Numbered from the stretch's first letter, positions 7,941 through 17,248 are shown. The stretch: 31,398 nt of DNA from Euryarchaeota archaeon UBA103 (GCA_002506825.1 DAYH01000024.1:100865-132262); one strand, 5' to 3'. Made by a program: numbers and translations. Notes: generated from the letters alone by a model not told the origin.

Positions 7941-8612
7941 TTACCCCTGTCGTCTTCCTATCTCGCCCGCTATATTGAGGCAGATAGCTACTGTAGGACC
8001 TATCATCATGGCGAAAATAACCGTTCCTATACCTATAGTCCCGCCTAGAGACCAACCTATGATCACCACTGATATTTCTATTGCCGCTCGAACGTTGCCT
8101 ATCGGATATCCAGAAACTCTTTGCATTCCTGTCATCCAGCCATCTCTAGGTCCGGGACCTAGGTTCGCTGTCAGATAAATCCCACTGCCAATCCCCACCA
8201 AGGCAATCCCCCCAATGACTTGTAGCAAGGATTCAAACGTGCCTTCGGGCGTGGGTAAAATAGGTAACATATATTCAATAGCAACAGCGATTAGTATAGC
8301 ATTTAGAATCGTACCTATCCCTGGTTTTTCCCTCAGTGGGATCCACAGAAATAGAACGGCAACACTGACAAAAAATGTTGCTTGACCGATGGTTCGACCC
8401 ATCATCAATGCAATTCCCTCCGCTAAGACTGTCCAAGGAGTATTGCCTACGCCGGCGGCTACGATAACCGCGTCTCCTGTTCCAAATATCCAGAGTCCGA
8501 CACATAAGATTAGCAGAGTGGAGGGCTTTGGCCTCGGTTCCATTGGATCTTTGGAGCTCCACCAAGTGACTGGGACGTCCTTGGCCGGCTTGAGTATTGA
8601 ACGCAACTCCAT
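7941..8612 (-). CDS. YczE/YitT-like multi-pass membrane protein
   Basis: Predicted integral membrane protein of the YczE group (function largely unknown; sometimes linked to transport or secretion). The diagnostic part is GSGIYLTANLGPGPRDGWMT followed by a hydrophobic RVSGYPIGNVRAAIEI region; an internally similar GVGNTPWTVLAEGI occurs in the N-terminal half, which fits a duplicated hairpin architecture. About five or six hydrophobic helices fill 223 residues, the usual length. The basic N-terminal 30 residues before the first helix are cytoplasmic by the positive-inside rule. It sits between cutA (15 nt upstream) and the SpoU gene (5 nt downstream), so one transcript is likely. Confidence 0.78.
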   Translation of the reverse strand: MELRSILKPAKDVPVTWWSSKDPMEPRPKPSTLLILCVGLWIFGTGDAVIVAAGVGNTPWTVLAEGIALMMGRTIGQATFFVSVAVLFLWIPLREKPGIGTILNAILIAVAIEYMLPILPTPEGTFESLLQVIGGIALVGIGSGIYLTANLGPGPRDGWMTGMQRVSGYPIGNVRAAIEISVVIIGWSLGGTIGIGTVIFAMMIGPTVAICLNIAGEIGRRQG

Positions 8613-8627
8613 GTTATCGAGAGTCCC

Positions 8628-8945
8628 CTATCGCCCTTGAACCCAATTGAGGTACTGGTCGGTAGAATTTGCCTCCCACCATATTATCTGAGGAGATTCG
8701 TAAGGATGAGTGTCGTTGATTCTGGTCATCAATTGCTCGGTTTTATCGATGGATGTCTTGAATTGGATTCTCCACTCTGGGCCATATTCTATCTTGTCTT
8801 GCCACCTGTATGTTGAGTCTACTAAATTTCGTTGAGCGCAGGCCGCAATTTTTTCATTGATTATTGAGAATGCCCACTCCCCAACCTCAGCCTCGAGCCA
8901 TTCACCCGGAAGGGTTGTTTGAACTACTGAAATCATCTCATTCAT
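8628..8945 (-). CDS. cutA: CutA1-like protein (divalent ion tolerance family)
   Basis: Small trimeric cytoplasmic protein family; the historical link to copper tolerance is not well established mechanistically. The 105-residue length is standard. Landmarks are VVQTTLPG near the N-terminus, EKIAACAQRNLVDSTYRWQD (the C-x-N...S.Y.W segment), EWRIQFKTS, and the highly conserved HPYESPQIIWWEAN followed by YLNWV near the C-terminus. ATG 8945 is the natural start. It is first in the minus-strand run with the YczE-like and SpoU genes and divergent from the geranylgeranyl-reductase family gene across 47 nt. Confidence 0.92.
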   Translation of the reverse strand: MNEMISVVQTTLPGEWLEAEVGEWAFSIINEKIAACAQRNLVDSTYRWQDKIEYGPEWRIQFKTSIDKTEQLMTRINDTHPYESPQIIWWEANSTDQYLNWVQGR

Positions 8946-8992
8946 GACTATCGGAGGGGGTGAGTCGACAAGAAGCCATTGGCATAGTTTGA

Positions 8993-10408
8993 ATGAGTAG
9001 TGCGTGTTCGGTGGTGCGAGGTGTGACAGTGGAATCGTGGGAGATACCTATCGATACTGGCGAAGTACCAGCTGATGGCTCGGATTTCGATGTTGTCGTT
9101 GTAGGGGGTGGACCGGGAGGGTCGGCGGCCGCGGCATATAATGCTCTAAATGGCTGTAAGGTCCTTTTGATTGAGAAGAATGTTTGGCCCAGAGACAAGG
9201 TATGTGGGGATGCAGTGGGAGGAAAATCACTGTCCCATGTGGAGGAGCTGGGAGTTCTTCCAATGGTTCAGAGCACCCCGTACTACCAGGTTGATTCGAT
9301 CCTCTTCGGCAGTGCGAGTGGCGCTGAAGTAAGGGTAATGCTCCCCAAAGAGAGCTATGAGGAGAAGGGCCTGATGTCCGGTTACTCACTTCCCAGAGTA
9401 CAATTCGACTACATGATGTTCAAGAAAGCCACTGAGATAGTCAAGGAGAATGGCGGGGCGGTCATACAAGGGTTCACGGTAAAGGAGATATTGAGTGAAA
9501 CAACTGGTGGGGTGACAGCCATCAAAGGAGTATCTGGAAAGTTTGGGGGTTCCAGATCGGAGTCACCGATATTATCCTTCAAGTCCCTAGTCACCATAGG
9601 TGCTGGTGGCTATAACTGCCCGGTATCCAGGAAAATAACAGAGGTTCACGGTGAGCCTCACAAGGATGACGATCACTTCTGTGGTGGCTATCGGGAGTAC
9701 TGGGAGGGCGTAGAGGGACTAGAGGATCCTGAGGGCCCGATTGAGATTCACTTCGTAGATGAAGTCATACCTGGTTATTTCTGGCTCTTCCCGGTTGGTG
9801 ATGGCGTGGTAAATGTAGGGATTGGGATGCTAATCTCTGAAGAGAAGAAAGGCAAGAGGAAGGGATCATGGAGGGGGCTTAGGAAGACTCAGAAGTGGTT
9901 GATTAATGAACATCCCAGATTCAAAGATAGATTTGCAAATTCAAAGATGGTGGAAGGTTCTGCGAAGGGATGGCAGTTGCCTTTCGGGTCTCCTAGAAAA
10001 AATCCTCCATCTCATCAACCCAGGAGAGGGGCCATGGCAGGAGCAATGACTGTAGGGGATGCTGCCAGCTTGGTCGACCCGTTTAGTGGGGAGGGGATTG
10101 GCAACGCTCTACTTTCGGCAAAATTGACAAGCAAACATTTCGATAAGAGCTTGCATTCAGACGGCTTTACGTTGGAGGCATCGGAGGCATACATGGAGGA
10201 ACTATGGGATGTTTTAGGAAAGGAGCTTTCCAATTCTAAGACATTGCAGAAAATGATGAAGTGGAAGCGTCTGACTAGCTGGTTCATCAACAAGGCCAAT
10301 AAGAAGAAGGAGATTGGCACTCTGATGTCGGAAATGATTGCTAGTAAAGACGCCCAGACCGAGTTATGGAATCCATGGTTTTTGTTCAAGACTCTTGTTT
10401 TGCCCTGA
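8993..10408 (+). CDS. Geranylgeranyl-reductase family FAD-dependent oxidoreductase
   Basis: Predicted flavoprotein that saturates isoprenoid double bonds; in archaea such enzymes hydrogenate the geranylgeranyl chains of ether lipids or polyprenol carriers. The FAD dinucleotide motif VVVGGGPGG is at 35-43, followed by the GGR signature PRDKVCGDAVGGKSL (66-80). The substrate-pocket motif GYFWLFP lies mid-protein, and the second FAD motif GDAASLVDPFSGEGIGNAL is in the C-terminal half. At 471 residues it is longer than the roughly 400 of typical archaeal GGR, with a Lys-rich insert (EEKKGKRKGS) and a basic C-terminal segment. The start is uncertain: GTG codons at 9011, 9014 or 9023 are possible, since a CATAGTTT at 8983-8990 would start transcription near 9013. 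It is coupled to the downstream HAD gene. Confidence 0.9.
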   Translation: MSSACSVVRGVTVESWEIPIDTGEVPADGSDFDVVVVGGGPGGSAAAAYNALNGCKVLLIEKNVWPRDKVCGDAVGGKSLSHVEELGVLPMVQSTPYYQVDSILFGSASGAEVRVMLPKESYEEKGLMSGYSLPRVQFDYMMFKKATEIVKENGGAVIQGFTVKEILSETTGGVTAIKGVSGKFGGSRSESPILSFKSLVTIGAGGYNCPVSRKITEVHGEPHKDDDHFCGGYREYWEGVEGLEDPEGPIEIHFVDEVIPGYFWLFPVGDGVVNVGIGMLISEEKKGKRKGSWRGLRKTQKWLINEHPRFKDRFANSKMVEGSAKGWQLPFGSPRKNPPSHQPRRGAMAGAMTVGDAASLVDPFSGEGIGNALLSAKLTSKHFDKSLHSDGFTLEASEAYMEELWDVLGKELSNSKTLQKMMKWKRLTSWFINKANKKKEIGTLMSEMIASKDAQTELWNPWFLFKTLVLP

Positions 10409-10414
10409 GGTGAT
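10407..10414 (+). promoter_or_regulatory. Ribosome-binding site deciding a TTG start
   Basis: GAGGTGAT overlaps the stop of the reductase gene and ends 3 nt before the TTG at 10418. It is one of the few clear Shine-Dalgarno-like sites in the window and indicates translational coupling inside an operon. Confidence 0.55.
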
Positions 10415-10417
10415 GAG

Positions 10418-11200
10418 TTGGCCCTACTGAGTAAGTCATTGGATGGAATAGATGCGATTTTTCTAGATTTAGACGGTACTATCTACCTCGGAGGAGAACC
10501 TATCGAGGGTGCTCTAGACTTCCTCGAACGTCTCAAGCAGAAAGGGATAAGGAGGTTCTTCCTTTCGAATAATTCCAGTAAGTCTGTTTCTCAGTACCTC
10601 GAAAAGCTGACCTCGATGGGTATCCCGGCAACTGAGCAAGATATTCTTCTATCGACTCATGATCTTCTGTCGTGGCTGAAGAAAGAAGGGATTACTGAGA
10701 CCTATCTAGTAGGTACCGAGGGAATGAGGGAGATGTTGGAAGATGATGGCATCAGAACCCGTGCTCAAAGTCCCCAGTATGTCGTGCTGGGATATGATAC
10801 TGAGATAAACTACGAGAAACTGTCTACTGCTTCCATTCATCTTCACAGAGGGGTGCCCATGGTAGCTAGTCATCCGGACATAGTATGTCCTTCTCCTGAT
10901 GGTGGCCTGCCGGATACCGGCGCTTACATCGACCTCTTCGAAGCTACGACTGGGGTTAGACCGGTACACATTTGCGGCAAGCCCAATCCGGGTATGATTC
11001 TCCATAAGATTGTGGAGTTGGGGCTCCGACCGGATAACTGCGCCATGGTGGGCGATCGTCTGTATACCGACATTGAGATGGCTGAGAGGTCGGGGGTTCA
11101 CGGCATCCTGGTTCTCTCTGGAGAGGCGACAATGTCTGACGTCTCACAAGCGACCCAGAAGCCCAGTCTAATTGTGGACTCTGTAGCCTCTCTACTCTGA
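10418..11200 (+). CDS. HAD-IIA (NagD-like) sugar/aryl phosphatase
   Basis: Predicted Mg-dependent phosphatase of the NagD/pNPPase group. The nucleophile and acid/base aspartates are D17 and D19 in FLDLDGTIYLGG, motif II is the FLSNNSSKS stretch (S50 region), the cap lies between about 80 and 180, the motif III lysine is K188 in CGKPNPGMI, and motif IV is MVGDRLYTDIEMA (D213, D218). Length 260 is normal. TTG 10418 is the start: it gives the usual short lead before the DxD motif, is preceded by GAGGTGAT, and the nearby ATG at 10413 is out of frame. It follows the reductase gene by 9 nt. The substrate is unknown; the coupling hints at a lipid or prenyl phosphate (inference), though a small-molecule phosphoglycolate-type role is equally possible. 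Confidence 0.9.
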   Translation: MALLSKSLDGIDAIFLDLDGTIYLGGEPIEGALDFLERLKQKGIRRFFLSNNSSKSVSQYLEKLTSMGIPATEQDILLSTHDLLSWLKKEGITETYLVGTEGMREMLEDDGIRTRAQSPQYVVLGYDTEINYEKLSTASIHLHRGVPMVASHPDIVCPSPDGGLPDTGAYIDLFEATTGVRPVHICGKPNPGMILHKIVELGLRPDNCAMVGDRLYTDIEMAERSGVHGILVLSGEATMSDVSQATQKPSLIVDSVASLL

Positions 11201-11203
11201 GGT

Positions 11204-11210
11204 GTTTTTC
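11204..11210 (+). terminator. Possible oligo-T terminator after the HAD gene
   Basis: A TGTTTTT run lies 4 nt after the stop, before the TATA box of the next gene. Archaeal termination often uses such T runs; five Ts is weak evidence. Confidence 0.25.
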
Positions 11211-11235
11211 ACTGCACTGGGTGTAGGAGTGGAAA

Positions 11236-11247
11236 CTATACTATACA
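11236..11247 (+). promoter_or_regulatory. TATA-like box for the MmpL-type transporter
   Basis: CTATACTATACA is centred about 30 nt upstream of the ATG at 11273, in a 72-nt intergenic stretch that is AT-rich around it. This suggests an independent leaderless or near-leaderless transcript. Confidence 0.55.
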
Positions 11248-11272
11248 AATAGAAATATTTCGCCGAAGGTAC

Positions 11273-13630
11273 ATGGAAGGAGCGACCGCGCCTGAGGCAT
11301 TACAGCACAGGGCATACTACAAAATGGGTCTTTTTGTCTATGACAATGCAAAAGTAGTACTTGTCTTGACTCTGATTCTATGTGGTTCTCTAGCATCTCT
11401 GATGACTTTGGAGCCTAGATATGCTGAAGGCTACGGCGAGGGGGATCTGGAGTCCGTACACGGTTGGGATGCTGCAAGAATTGGGTTCACATCAGAGAAT
11501 GAAAGCGATAGTTTCTCTTTCCATGTACTTTTCCATCATCCTGGTGCTAGCCATGAGGATGAGGCGATACAGAGTGCGATGATGGAGACTGTCTCCCCGA
11601 TGGCTGAGAGTGAGTATGTTTCGATTGAGTATCCATGGTTCACCAACGAAGTCAACAGAACCGAGCTTGTTAGCTCGGTTAATCCTGAATGGACGAGGGT
11701 TAAAATCGAAGTGAATTTAGACAGAGACGGTTCAAAGGCCCTTCTCAAGGAGCATTTCGATGATCTCGTGCTCCCTGATGACGCCCCTGAAGGAATGGAT
11801 AAGTGGGTCACTGACAATCTAGCTATTGATGTGACATTCGATCTGACTCTGAAGGATGAGCTGATTCAGGCAGAGCTACTAGCGGCCCCGCTGACACTGA
11901 TCATCCTGCTTCTAGTGTTCGGAAGCTTAGTTGCTGCTGGTCTTCCAGTTCTTTCTGGAGTCTACACCGTCCTTGCGGCCGTGGGAATAGTAACTGGCCT
12001 TAGCTACGTTTTTGATGACATCACGGTCTATGCAAACAATATCGTCTCCCTTCTGGGAATTGGGCTGAGCGTTGACTACTCTCTGTTTATAGTGAACAGA
12101 TTCAGGGAGGAGCTTGGAAGAGGAAGAGACCATAGAACCGCTGTAGCAATGACCAGTGCCACGGCTGGGAGAGCTATTTTCTTCTCCGGAATGACTGTCA
12201 TCGTGGGACTAATGGGGATGCTGTTCTTCGAGAATACAGGCCTTCCCTCCTTGGGGTGGGGAGGGATTTGCGCTACGGCAGTGGCTCTGACCTCATCCAT
12301 CGTTCTGCTTCCAGCAATCCTGTCCTTACTGGGAGAAAGGGTGAATTCATTCAAAGTACCATTTTCTTTCGGGGTAGATGCCGGAGAGGAGGGTTTCTGG
12401 TCTAATATCGCTAGTGGTGTCATGAAGAGACCCTTCGCTGTATTGGTTCCTGCAGTTATCGTATTGATGTTAGCCGGATCGCCTTTCTTACAGGCAGAGT
12501 ACGGCATTACCACTTACAAGGCTCTCAGTCCAGATGATGAGTCTCGACAGGGGATGGAGCTTACAGATGATAACTGGCCCGAGTACATCTCCAACACAGC
12601 TCTAGCTGTGTTTGAAATAGAGGAGGGAGTAGATCCTCTTAACGAGGATAATATTAGGTCAATGTATCGTTTCTCACAAGAGATCCTGAGTATTGATGGA
12701 ACGAGCTACGTACGTAGTCACGGACACTTCGACGATAACATGAGTGAGAATGAAGTGGTCGATTTCTGGAATTCATCTAAAGATGATGATCTGTCTCCGA
12801 TGGAAGCAATGCTAATTTCAGCACAAAGAGAATACATGAATGAGAGTTTTATCGGAAATGGAGTCGTGTTACTAGTAGTTGGAATAGAGGGAGATGAGTC
12901 TAGTGTGAGTTCAAGGGAGGTTGTACTTTCCATTAGGGGGCTTGATACGAAGAACGATCAGTTTGGAGGATCGACCACTGTAAATGTAGCAGGAGTCGCC
13001 GCATACAATCAAGATGTAATAGAAGCAGTGGCTGAGAACCTGCCCATATCTCTGGCATTCATCCTGATAACTAGCTATATCCTTATCTTCCTCCAAGTGA
13101 GATCTGTTGTTCTTCCTCTGAAGGCTCTAATCATGAACGTCCTATCTGTAAGTGCGTCCTTTGGAGTTCTGGTTTGGATTTTCCAGATGGGCAACGGAGC
13201 AGATTTGTTGAACTTCACGCCTCAGCCAATAGACCCGACAACCCCTGTGATGATATTCGCTATTCTCTTCGGCCTGAGTATGGACTACGAGGTACTGATG
13301 CTATCCCGTATCCATGAGGAGTGGGAGAGGACTGGTGACAATACAAAGTCGGTCGCTGTAGGGCTTCAGAAGAGTGGTCGAATTATCACCTCTGCCGCGT
13401 TGGTGATGGTAACTGTTTTCTCGGCTTTCGGTCTATCGTCGGTGTCTTTGATGAAGCAATTTGGATTCATGCTTGCACTGGGGGTGGCGGTAGATGCCAC
13501 ACTAGTCAGAGCGCTAGTTGTACCATCTACTATGCGTCTGATGGGTGAATTGAACTGGTATGCCCCGTCATGGCTCGTTTCTAGAGATGGAAAGACAGAG
13601 GATTCAAGTCCTTCAGAGCAAGATGCATAA
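11273..13630 (+). CDS. MmpL/RND-superfamily transporter
   Basis: Predicted proton-driven exporter of hydrophobic compounds with two similar halves: one N-terminal helix (28-46), an extracytoplasmic domain (about 50-200), a five-helix bundle, and then the same again. The proton-relay motif GIGLSVDYSLFIVNRFREE (262-280, D268 Y269) is matched in the second half by FGLSMDYEVLMLSRIHEEW. The pair, with TAGRAIFFSGMTV and SGRIITSAALVMV after each, is typical of MmpL / HAE3-type archaeal RND proteins, and 785 residues is normal. It has its own promoter and starts 72 nt after the HAD gene. Lipid or isoprenoid export is a guess from the neighbours only. Confidence 0.92.
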   Translation: MEGATAPEALQHRAYYKMGLFVYDNAKVVLVLTLILCGSLASLMTLEPRYAEGYGEGDLESVHGWDAARIGFTSENESDSFSFHVLFHHPGASHEDEAIQSAMMETVSPMAESEYVSIEYPWFTNEVNRTELVSSVNPEWTRVKIEVNLDRDGSKALLKEHFDDLVLPDDAPEGMDKWVTDNLAIDVTFDLTLKDELIQAELLAAPLTLIILLLVFGSLVAAGLPVLSGVYTVLAAVGIVTGLSYVFDDITVYANNIVSLLGIGLSVDYSLFIVNRFREELGRGRDHRTAVAMTSATAGRAIFFSGMTVIVGLMGMLFFENTGLPSLGWGGICATAVALTSSIVLLPAILSLLGERVNSFKVPFSFGVDAGEEGFWSNIASGVMKRPFAVLVPAVIVLMLAGSPFLQAEYGITTYKALSPDDESRQGMELTDDNWPEYISNTALAVFEIEEGVDPLNEDNIRSMYRFSQEILSIDGTSYVRSHGHFDDNMSENEVVDFWNSSKDDDLSPMEAMLISAQREYMNESFIGNGVVLLVVGIEGDESSVSSREVVLSIRGLDTKNDQFGGSTTVNVAGVAAYNQDVIEAVAENLPISLAFILITSYILIFLQVRSVVLPLKALIMNVLSVSASFGVLVWIFQMGNGADLLNFTPQPIDPTTPVMIFAILFGLSMDYEVLMLSRIHEEWERTGDNTKSVAVGLQKSGRIITSAALVMVTVFSAFGLSSVSLMKQFGFMLALGVAVDATLVRALVVPSTMRLMGELNWYAPSWLVSRDGKTEDSSPSEQDA

Positions 13631-13643
13631 GGCCTAACTTAGA

Positions 13644-13658
13644 GTTAATACGAATAAT
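13644..13658 (+). promoter_or_regulatory. TATA-like region for the SDR gene
   Basis: GTTAATACGAATAAT contains two overlapping AT-rich candidates centred 32 and 23 nt upstream of the ATG at 13679. It favours that ATG over the GTG at 13661. Confidence 0.35.
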
Positions 13659-13678
13659 GCGTGTACCATGTGAGTGGC

Positions 13679-14710
13679 ATGGGAGAGGGCATCGTGGTGG
13701 TTACAGGTGCTAGTGGATACATAGGCAGTCATATTGTTGCCAACCTTCTTTCCAAGGGAATGCATGTTAGGGCTACAGTCAGGGACAAGGACGACCCTGA
13801 AAGAGTGGATCACCTGAAATCCATGGAAATAGCAGATGGCGGTAGTATTGAGATTGTTGAGATGGACCTATTCGACGAGGCCTCTGTTGATTCTGCAATT
13901 TCTGGGTGTACTGATTTGATTCACACTGCGGCTACAGTGATTGTTAGATCCCGTGATCCCCAGAGAAAGATTGTCGACCCAAGTGTAATAGGGACGAAGA
14001 ATATCGTTTCTGCGGTTGAGAAGTCTGGGACTATTGAGAGATTCGTTCATACCTCATCAACCGCGGCTATTCGGCCAATGGATTGGGAGGATGGTGCGGT
14101 TCTAACAACAGAAAGCTGGGCCAATGATGCTACCTTAGAAAATAATCCATATGGATTGGCTAAAGTTAGTGCAGAGATGGTTGTCAGGAACTGGCACTCC
14201 TCTCTAGAAATGGAAAATCGCCCCAGATTAGTCACTATTCACCCCTGTATGGTGTTTGGCCCCCCTCTCTCCCCCAGGCACCTGCGGGGCTCTCTAGCAA
14301 TTCTAATGGCCATGATTAGGAGGGATATTCCATTGAACCTGCCCATGCAAATCAATATCGTTGATGTGAGGGATGTTGCGGAGGCGCATGTCAGAGCCCT
14401 GAGAGGAGGGGAGGAAGAGGGGCGTTATCTAACGGTCTCTGGAGAGATGATGATGAATGACATTGCCAAGGCACTGAAAGAAGCGCATCCAGAAAGGCGT
14501 TGGGCCACTAGGGAGGCACCATACTGGCTGGCCTTAGTGGCTGCCTTCTTCCATCCTAAAATCGATGTTTCATGGGCTAAGAGGCATTTGAGGCGGAAGC
14601 TCTACTGGGATGCCTCTCCGGCCGAGAGAGAATTGGATATGGAATGGCGAAGTCCCATGGAGTCGATACTGGATACTACTCCTCCGATTCTAGAGAATGA
14701 TTGGGACTAG
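13679..14710 (+). CDS. Extended SDR: NAD(P)-dependent epimerase/dehydratase/reductase
   Basis: Predicted Rossmann oxidoreductase close to the dihydroflavonol-reductase / 3-beta-HSD branch of extended short-chain dehydrogenases. Counted from ATG 13679, the cofactor loop TGASGYIG is at 9-16, a basic cofactor-selecting RATVRDK at 31-37 hints at NADP, the SDR serine lies in VHTSSTAA (S126/S127), and the catalytic pair is Y158/K162 in NPYGLAKVSAE. NIVDVRDVAEAHVRAL is the family's C-terminal landmark. The GTG 13661 start would add six residues not seen in the family. The substrate is not evident. It ends on the minus-strand subtilase: TAG at 14708-14710 and the subtilase TAG (14707-14709) share one CTAG. 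Confidence 0.9.
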   Translation: MGEGIVVVTGASGYIGSHIVANLLSKGMHVRATVRDKDDPERVDHLKSMEIADGGSIEIVEMDLFDEASVDSAISGCTDLIHTAATVIVRSRDPQRKIVDPSVIGTKNIVSAVEKSGTIERFVHTSSTAAIRPMDWEDGAVLTTESWANDATLENNPYGLAKVSAEMVVRNWHSSLEMENRPRLVTIHPCMVFGPPLSPRHLRGSLAILMAMIRRDIPLNLPMQINIVDVRDVAEAHVRALRGGEEEGRYLTVSGEMMMNDIAKALKEAHPERRWATREAPYWLALVAAFFHPKIDVSWAKRHLRRKLYWDASPAERELDMEWRSPMESILDTTPPILENDWD

Positions 14711-17166
14711 CTGTCCATATGGAGATGTGGTTCTATCTCTGCTTCAAGGATGGTTTCCTCTCTGTACCTCATCCACAGTGATACTATTCCTACTGTAGCC
14801 AGGATTACCAGAGAGAACACCCCTAACAATACAATTAGCGACGTGGATGTCTCTCCCTGGACGGCGACATCAGTATCGTACATTGGAATCAGTGCTTCGT
14901 CATACACCGGCCTAATCATTAGCAGATCAAGTGCAGTGCTGGAGTCATAGAAATCTGAGGGAGGAGCGGGATCTAGGTCTGAATACCCATCCAACCTAAT
15001 GGGTACCTCGAAAATCCTCTCTTCACTGACATCTAGAGTGAGTAGGACGTCGAAGGTGTATGGTACGCGGGGCTCCATGAATTCAGATCCTGTTAGTATA
15101 CCAGTGATTGGGAGTGATATCGCTGTACCAGTGACATCAAACTCCGTCCATGCATTCCAATGCTCTGGAGCGACATCCAAAGAGATGTAAATGGTGTCGC
15201 CGACAATCGTTCCTTGCCCCTGTGCGTCATCACTGCCATCTGATCCAAGGTCGACATTGGGCCGTATCTGTGCGATCTGTGCCGTATCAGTATCCCAATC
15301 TAGTGAGCTGAAGGATATTTGCATCTCCACTGTACCGTTTGGTACCCACACGTAGTGTCTATCATCAGTGGAATATGTTCCGAAGGTGCTTGTCGGGCCG
15401 TTATTGAAATGGCTCCACTCACCCTTCCATGCATGTCTGAGCTGATCCGTCTTGAGGGGGATTTCTCTAGTATCCATTATTCCCTCATAGTGCCTGAACG
15501 CATCCCATACCGTGGCTTGTGGGTAATCTAGGAATCCGTCTTCATCGGGGTCTCTCATCACTTGGAGTGTTCTTGCGAGTGCGAGTGCCCTGTCCGTGTC
15601 CACTAGGCCATGCCCTACTCTCCAATCATGGCATCTATCCGTTTGCTCTGATACGTAGCAAGTATCTGGGATATCATTGCAAGGATCGTCGTCATTGCCT
15701 TCTTCGCATGAATTCCATAGTAAATCGTAGTGAGAGGTGAGTTCTAGAATTAGCTCTATTTCATGGACTCTGGATTCGTTTCTCTCATCCCAGTCATCGA
15801 ACTGCAGTCCCTTCGCTGATTCGTTGAAGTAGGCGCTCTGCTCTTGATCATGGTCTTCGATCTGATAGTCTGCAACGCCGAGAGATGGTGCTGCGGCCAG
15901 TAATAGAGTAGCTATGCCACCTATGTGGGGGGTAGCCATGCTGGTACCTGATATGGACATGTAGTAGAGATCTCCCTGAGTTCTTGTCGAGGTATCAATG
16001 GCTGTAGCCCTCGGAGCTGTAGCCCAGATGTCCCTGCCGGGGGCTCCGATATCTGGCCATGTGTGCTGTTGGGTCTTCCACCCTCTGCTCGAGAAGGAAG
16101 TAACTGCTGATGCGTCGTGTGTCAGGGCCGCCACTGAGATTGCAGAAGGGGTATTCGCGTACACATTGGTTCTCAGATCATCCTCTGACTCTTCCCCACT
16201 TCCTCCGCTGTTTGAGGCGGCAAAGATTACTGCAACGTCGTTTTCGTAAGTGAGCATGTCGGTTAGGATGGTGACCGCATTAGAAGGATTGTAGTCCCCG
16301 TTAGTACCCCATGAATTAGAAACCACTCGAATATTGTAATCATTGAGGCCCGGTCTACTATGTTGGTAAGTCCATTCTAGACCTTCCACAGCTGCGAAAA
16401 TCGAAGCCCCGTCTCCTGTTCCAAGAGCCACTATCGTCGCGCCCTTAGCGGTACCAAGTCTTCTGCCCCCAGAGGCGTCACCGTTCCCAGCTATCGTACC
16501 GCCGACATGCGTACCGTGCCCACTGGATGTGTCAGAGTTACAGTTTGGTGCATCTATCCACGCTACACCAGTCCACTTGGCAGACCAGATTAGCTTCTCT
16601 CCAGTCCATGGTTCTCCACAGTCAAAATCTGGATGCTCCCCATCGATTCCAGTGTCAAGATCTACTGCTGTTGCTCCTTCCCCATCGTACTCGGAGAGAG
16701 ACATATCCGGCTCCGTCTTGAGTACTCCATTGGTGTCTATAATGGCGCGATGCCATGCTAGGCTTGCATTAACCCAATTCACAGTCTCATGCATCATTGA
16801 CTCTGTGTCATTTTGGTTTCCTGGGAGATAGAAGTGCTCGATAACGACATTCGCCTCCATATGCTTCACCAAGGACAGGGACGATAGCTCGGATAGCTCG
16901 GTAGAAGTGCCTCTAACTAGGGCGCCATATAGTACGGAAGTCTGGGCTATGACATCAACTCCGGTTGAGCTGACTAGGTTCCAGACGCCCTCGTTTGGCT
17001 GTAGGTAGAACTGTACTATGGCCTCAATCTGGCCCTCTGAATCCAGTTCGGAGATGAGTTCCTCGCTCATCTTCGTGATATCGGCGTCTTGTGGTTCGCT
17101 TGTAACCGAAAGGGAGCCTGACATGCTGGCGATCAGTGCAACCATGACCACTGCCGCAACTCTCAT
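14707..17166 (-). CDS. Secreted, membrane-anchored subtilisin-like serine protease (S8)
   Basis: Predicted extracellular peptidase. A signal peptide (residues 1-23, hydrophobic VAAVVMVALIASM) is followed by an inhibitor-I9-like pro-region (about 45-110). The catalytic triad is D171 in DLDTGIDG, H220 in SGHGTHVGG and S409 in SGTSMATPHIGG, with oxyanion N319 in FAASNSGG. A Cys-containing Asp/Glu-rich insert (around 480-510) lies after the catalytic Ser. The C-terminal half is a beta-rich region, then a single membrane helix (about 776-799, IVLLGVFSLVILATVGIVSL) and a short charged tail, so the enzyme is tethered facing outward. All catalytic residues are present. It is divergent from the Asp-box lipoprotein gene. 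A role in degrading proteinaceous organic matter or processing neighbouring surface proteins is inference. Confidence 0.94.
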   Translation of the reverse strand: MRVAAVVMVALIASMSGSLSVTSEPQDADITKMSEELISELDSEGQIEAIVQFYLQPNEGVWNLVSSTGVDVIAQTSVLYGALVRGTSTELSELSSLSLVKHMEANVVIEHFYLPGNQNDTESMMHETVNWVNASLAWHRAIIDTNGVLKTEPDMSLSEYDGEGATAVDLDTGIDGEHPDFDCGEPWTGEKLIWSAKWTGVAWIDAPNCNSDTSSGHGTHVGGTIAGNGDASGGRRLGTAKGATIVALGTGDGASIFAAVEGLEWTYQHSRPGLNDYNIRVVSNSWGTNGDYNPSNAVTILTDMLTYENDVAVIFAASNSGGSGEESEDDLRTNVYANTPSAISVAALTHDASAVTSFSSRGWKTQQHTWPDIGAPGRDIWATAPRATAIDTSTRTQGDLYYMSISGTSMATPHIGGIATLLLAAAPSLGVADYQIEDHDQEQSAYFNESAKGLQFDDWDERNESRVHEIELILELTSHYDLLWNSCEEGNDDDPCNDIPDTCYVSEQTDRCHDWRVGHGLVDTDRALALARTLQVMRDPDEDGFLDYPQATVWDAFRHYEGIMDTREIPLKTDQLRHAWKGEWSHFNNGPTSTFGTYSTDDRHYVWVPNGTVEMQISFSSLDWDTDTAQIAQIRPNVDLGSDGSDDAQGQGTIVGDTIYISLDVAPEHWNAWTEFDVTGTAISLPITGILTGSEFMEPRVPYTFDVLLTLDVSEERIFEVPIRLDGYSDLDPAPPSDFYDSSTALDLLMIRPVYDEALIPMYDTDVAVQGETSTSLIVLLGVFSLVILATVGIVSLWMRYREETILEAEIEPHLHMDS

Positions 17167-17248
17167 GACAGGTCGTCGACGTTATTCGATTTCAAGAAAC
17201 CCCAGCTCTGATCACCTTGACCGTTCAAATCAAGTGTAGTTCTGGGTG

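Noticed and set aside
17205..17240. tRNA T-arm-like stretch (CTTGA ... TTCAAA ... TCAAG) between the subtilase and lipoprotein genes.
   Set aside because: The stem closes a 9-nt loop rather than 7, there is no acceptor or anticodon arm around it, and it lies in a divergent promoter region.
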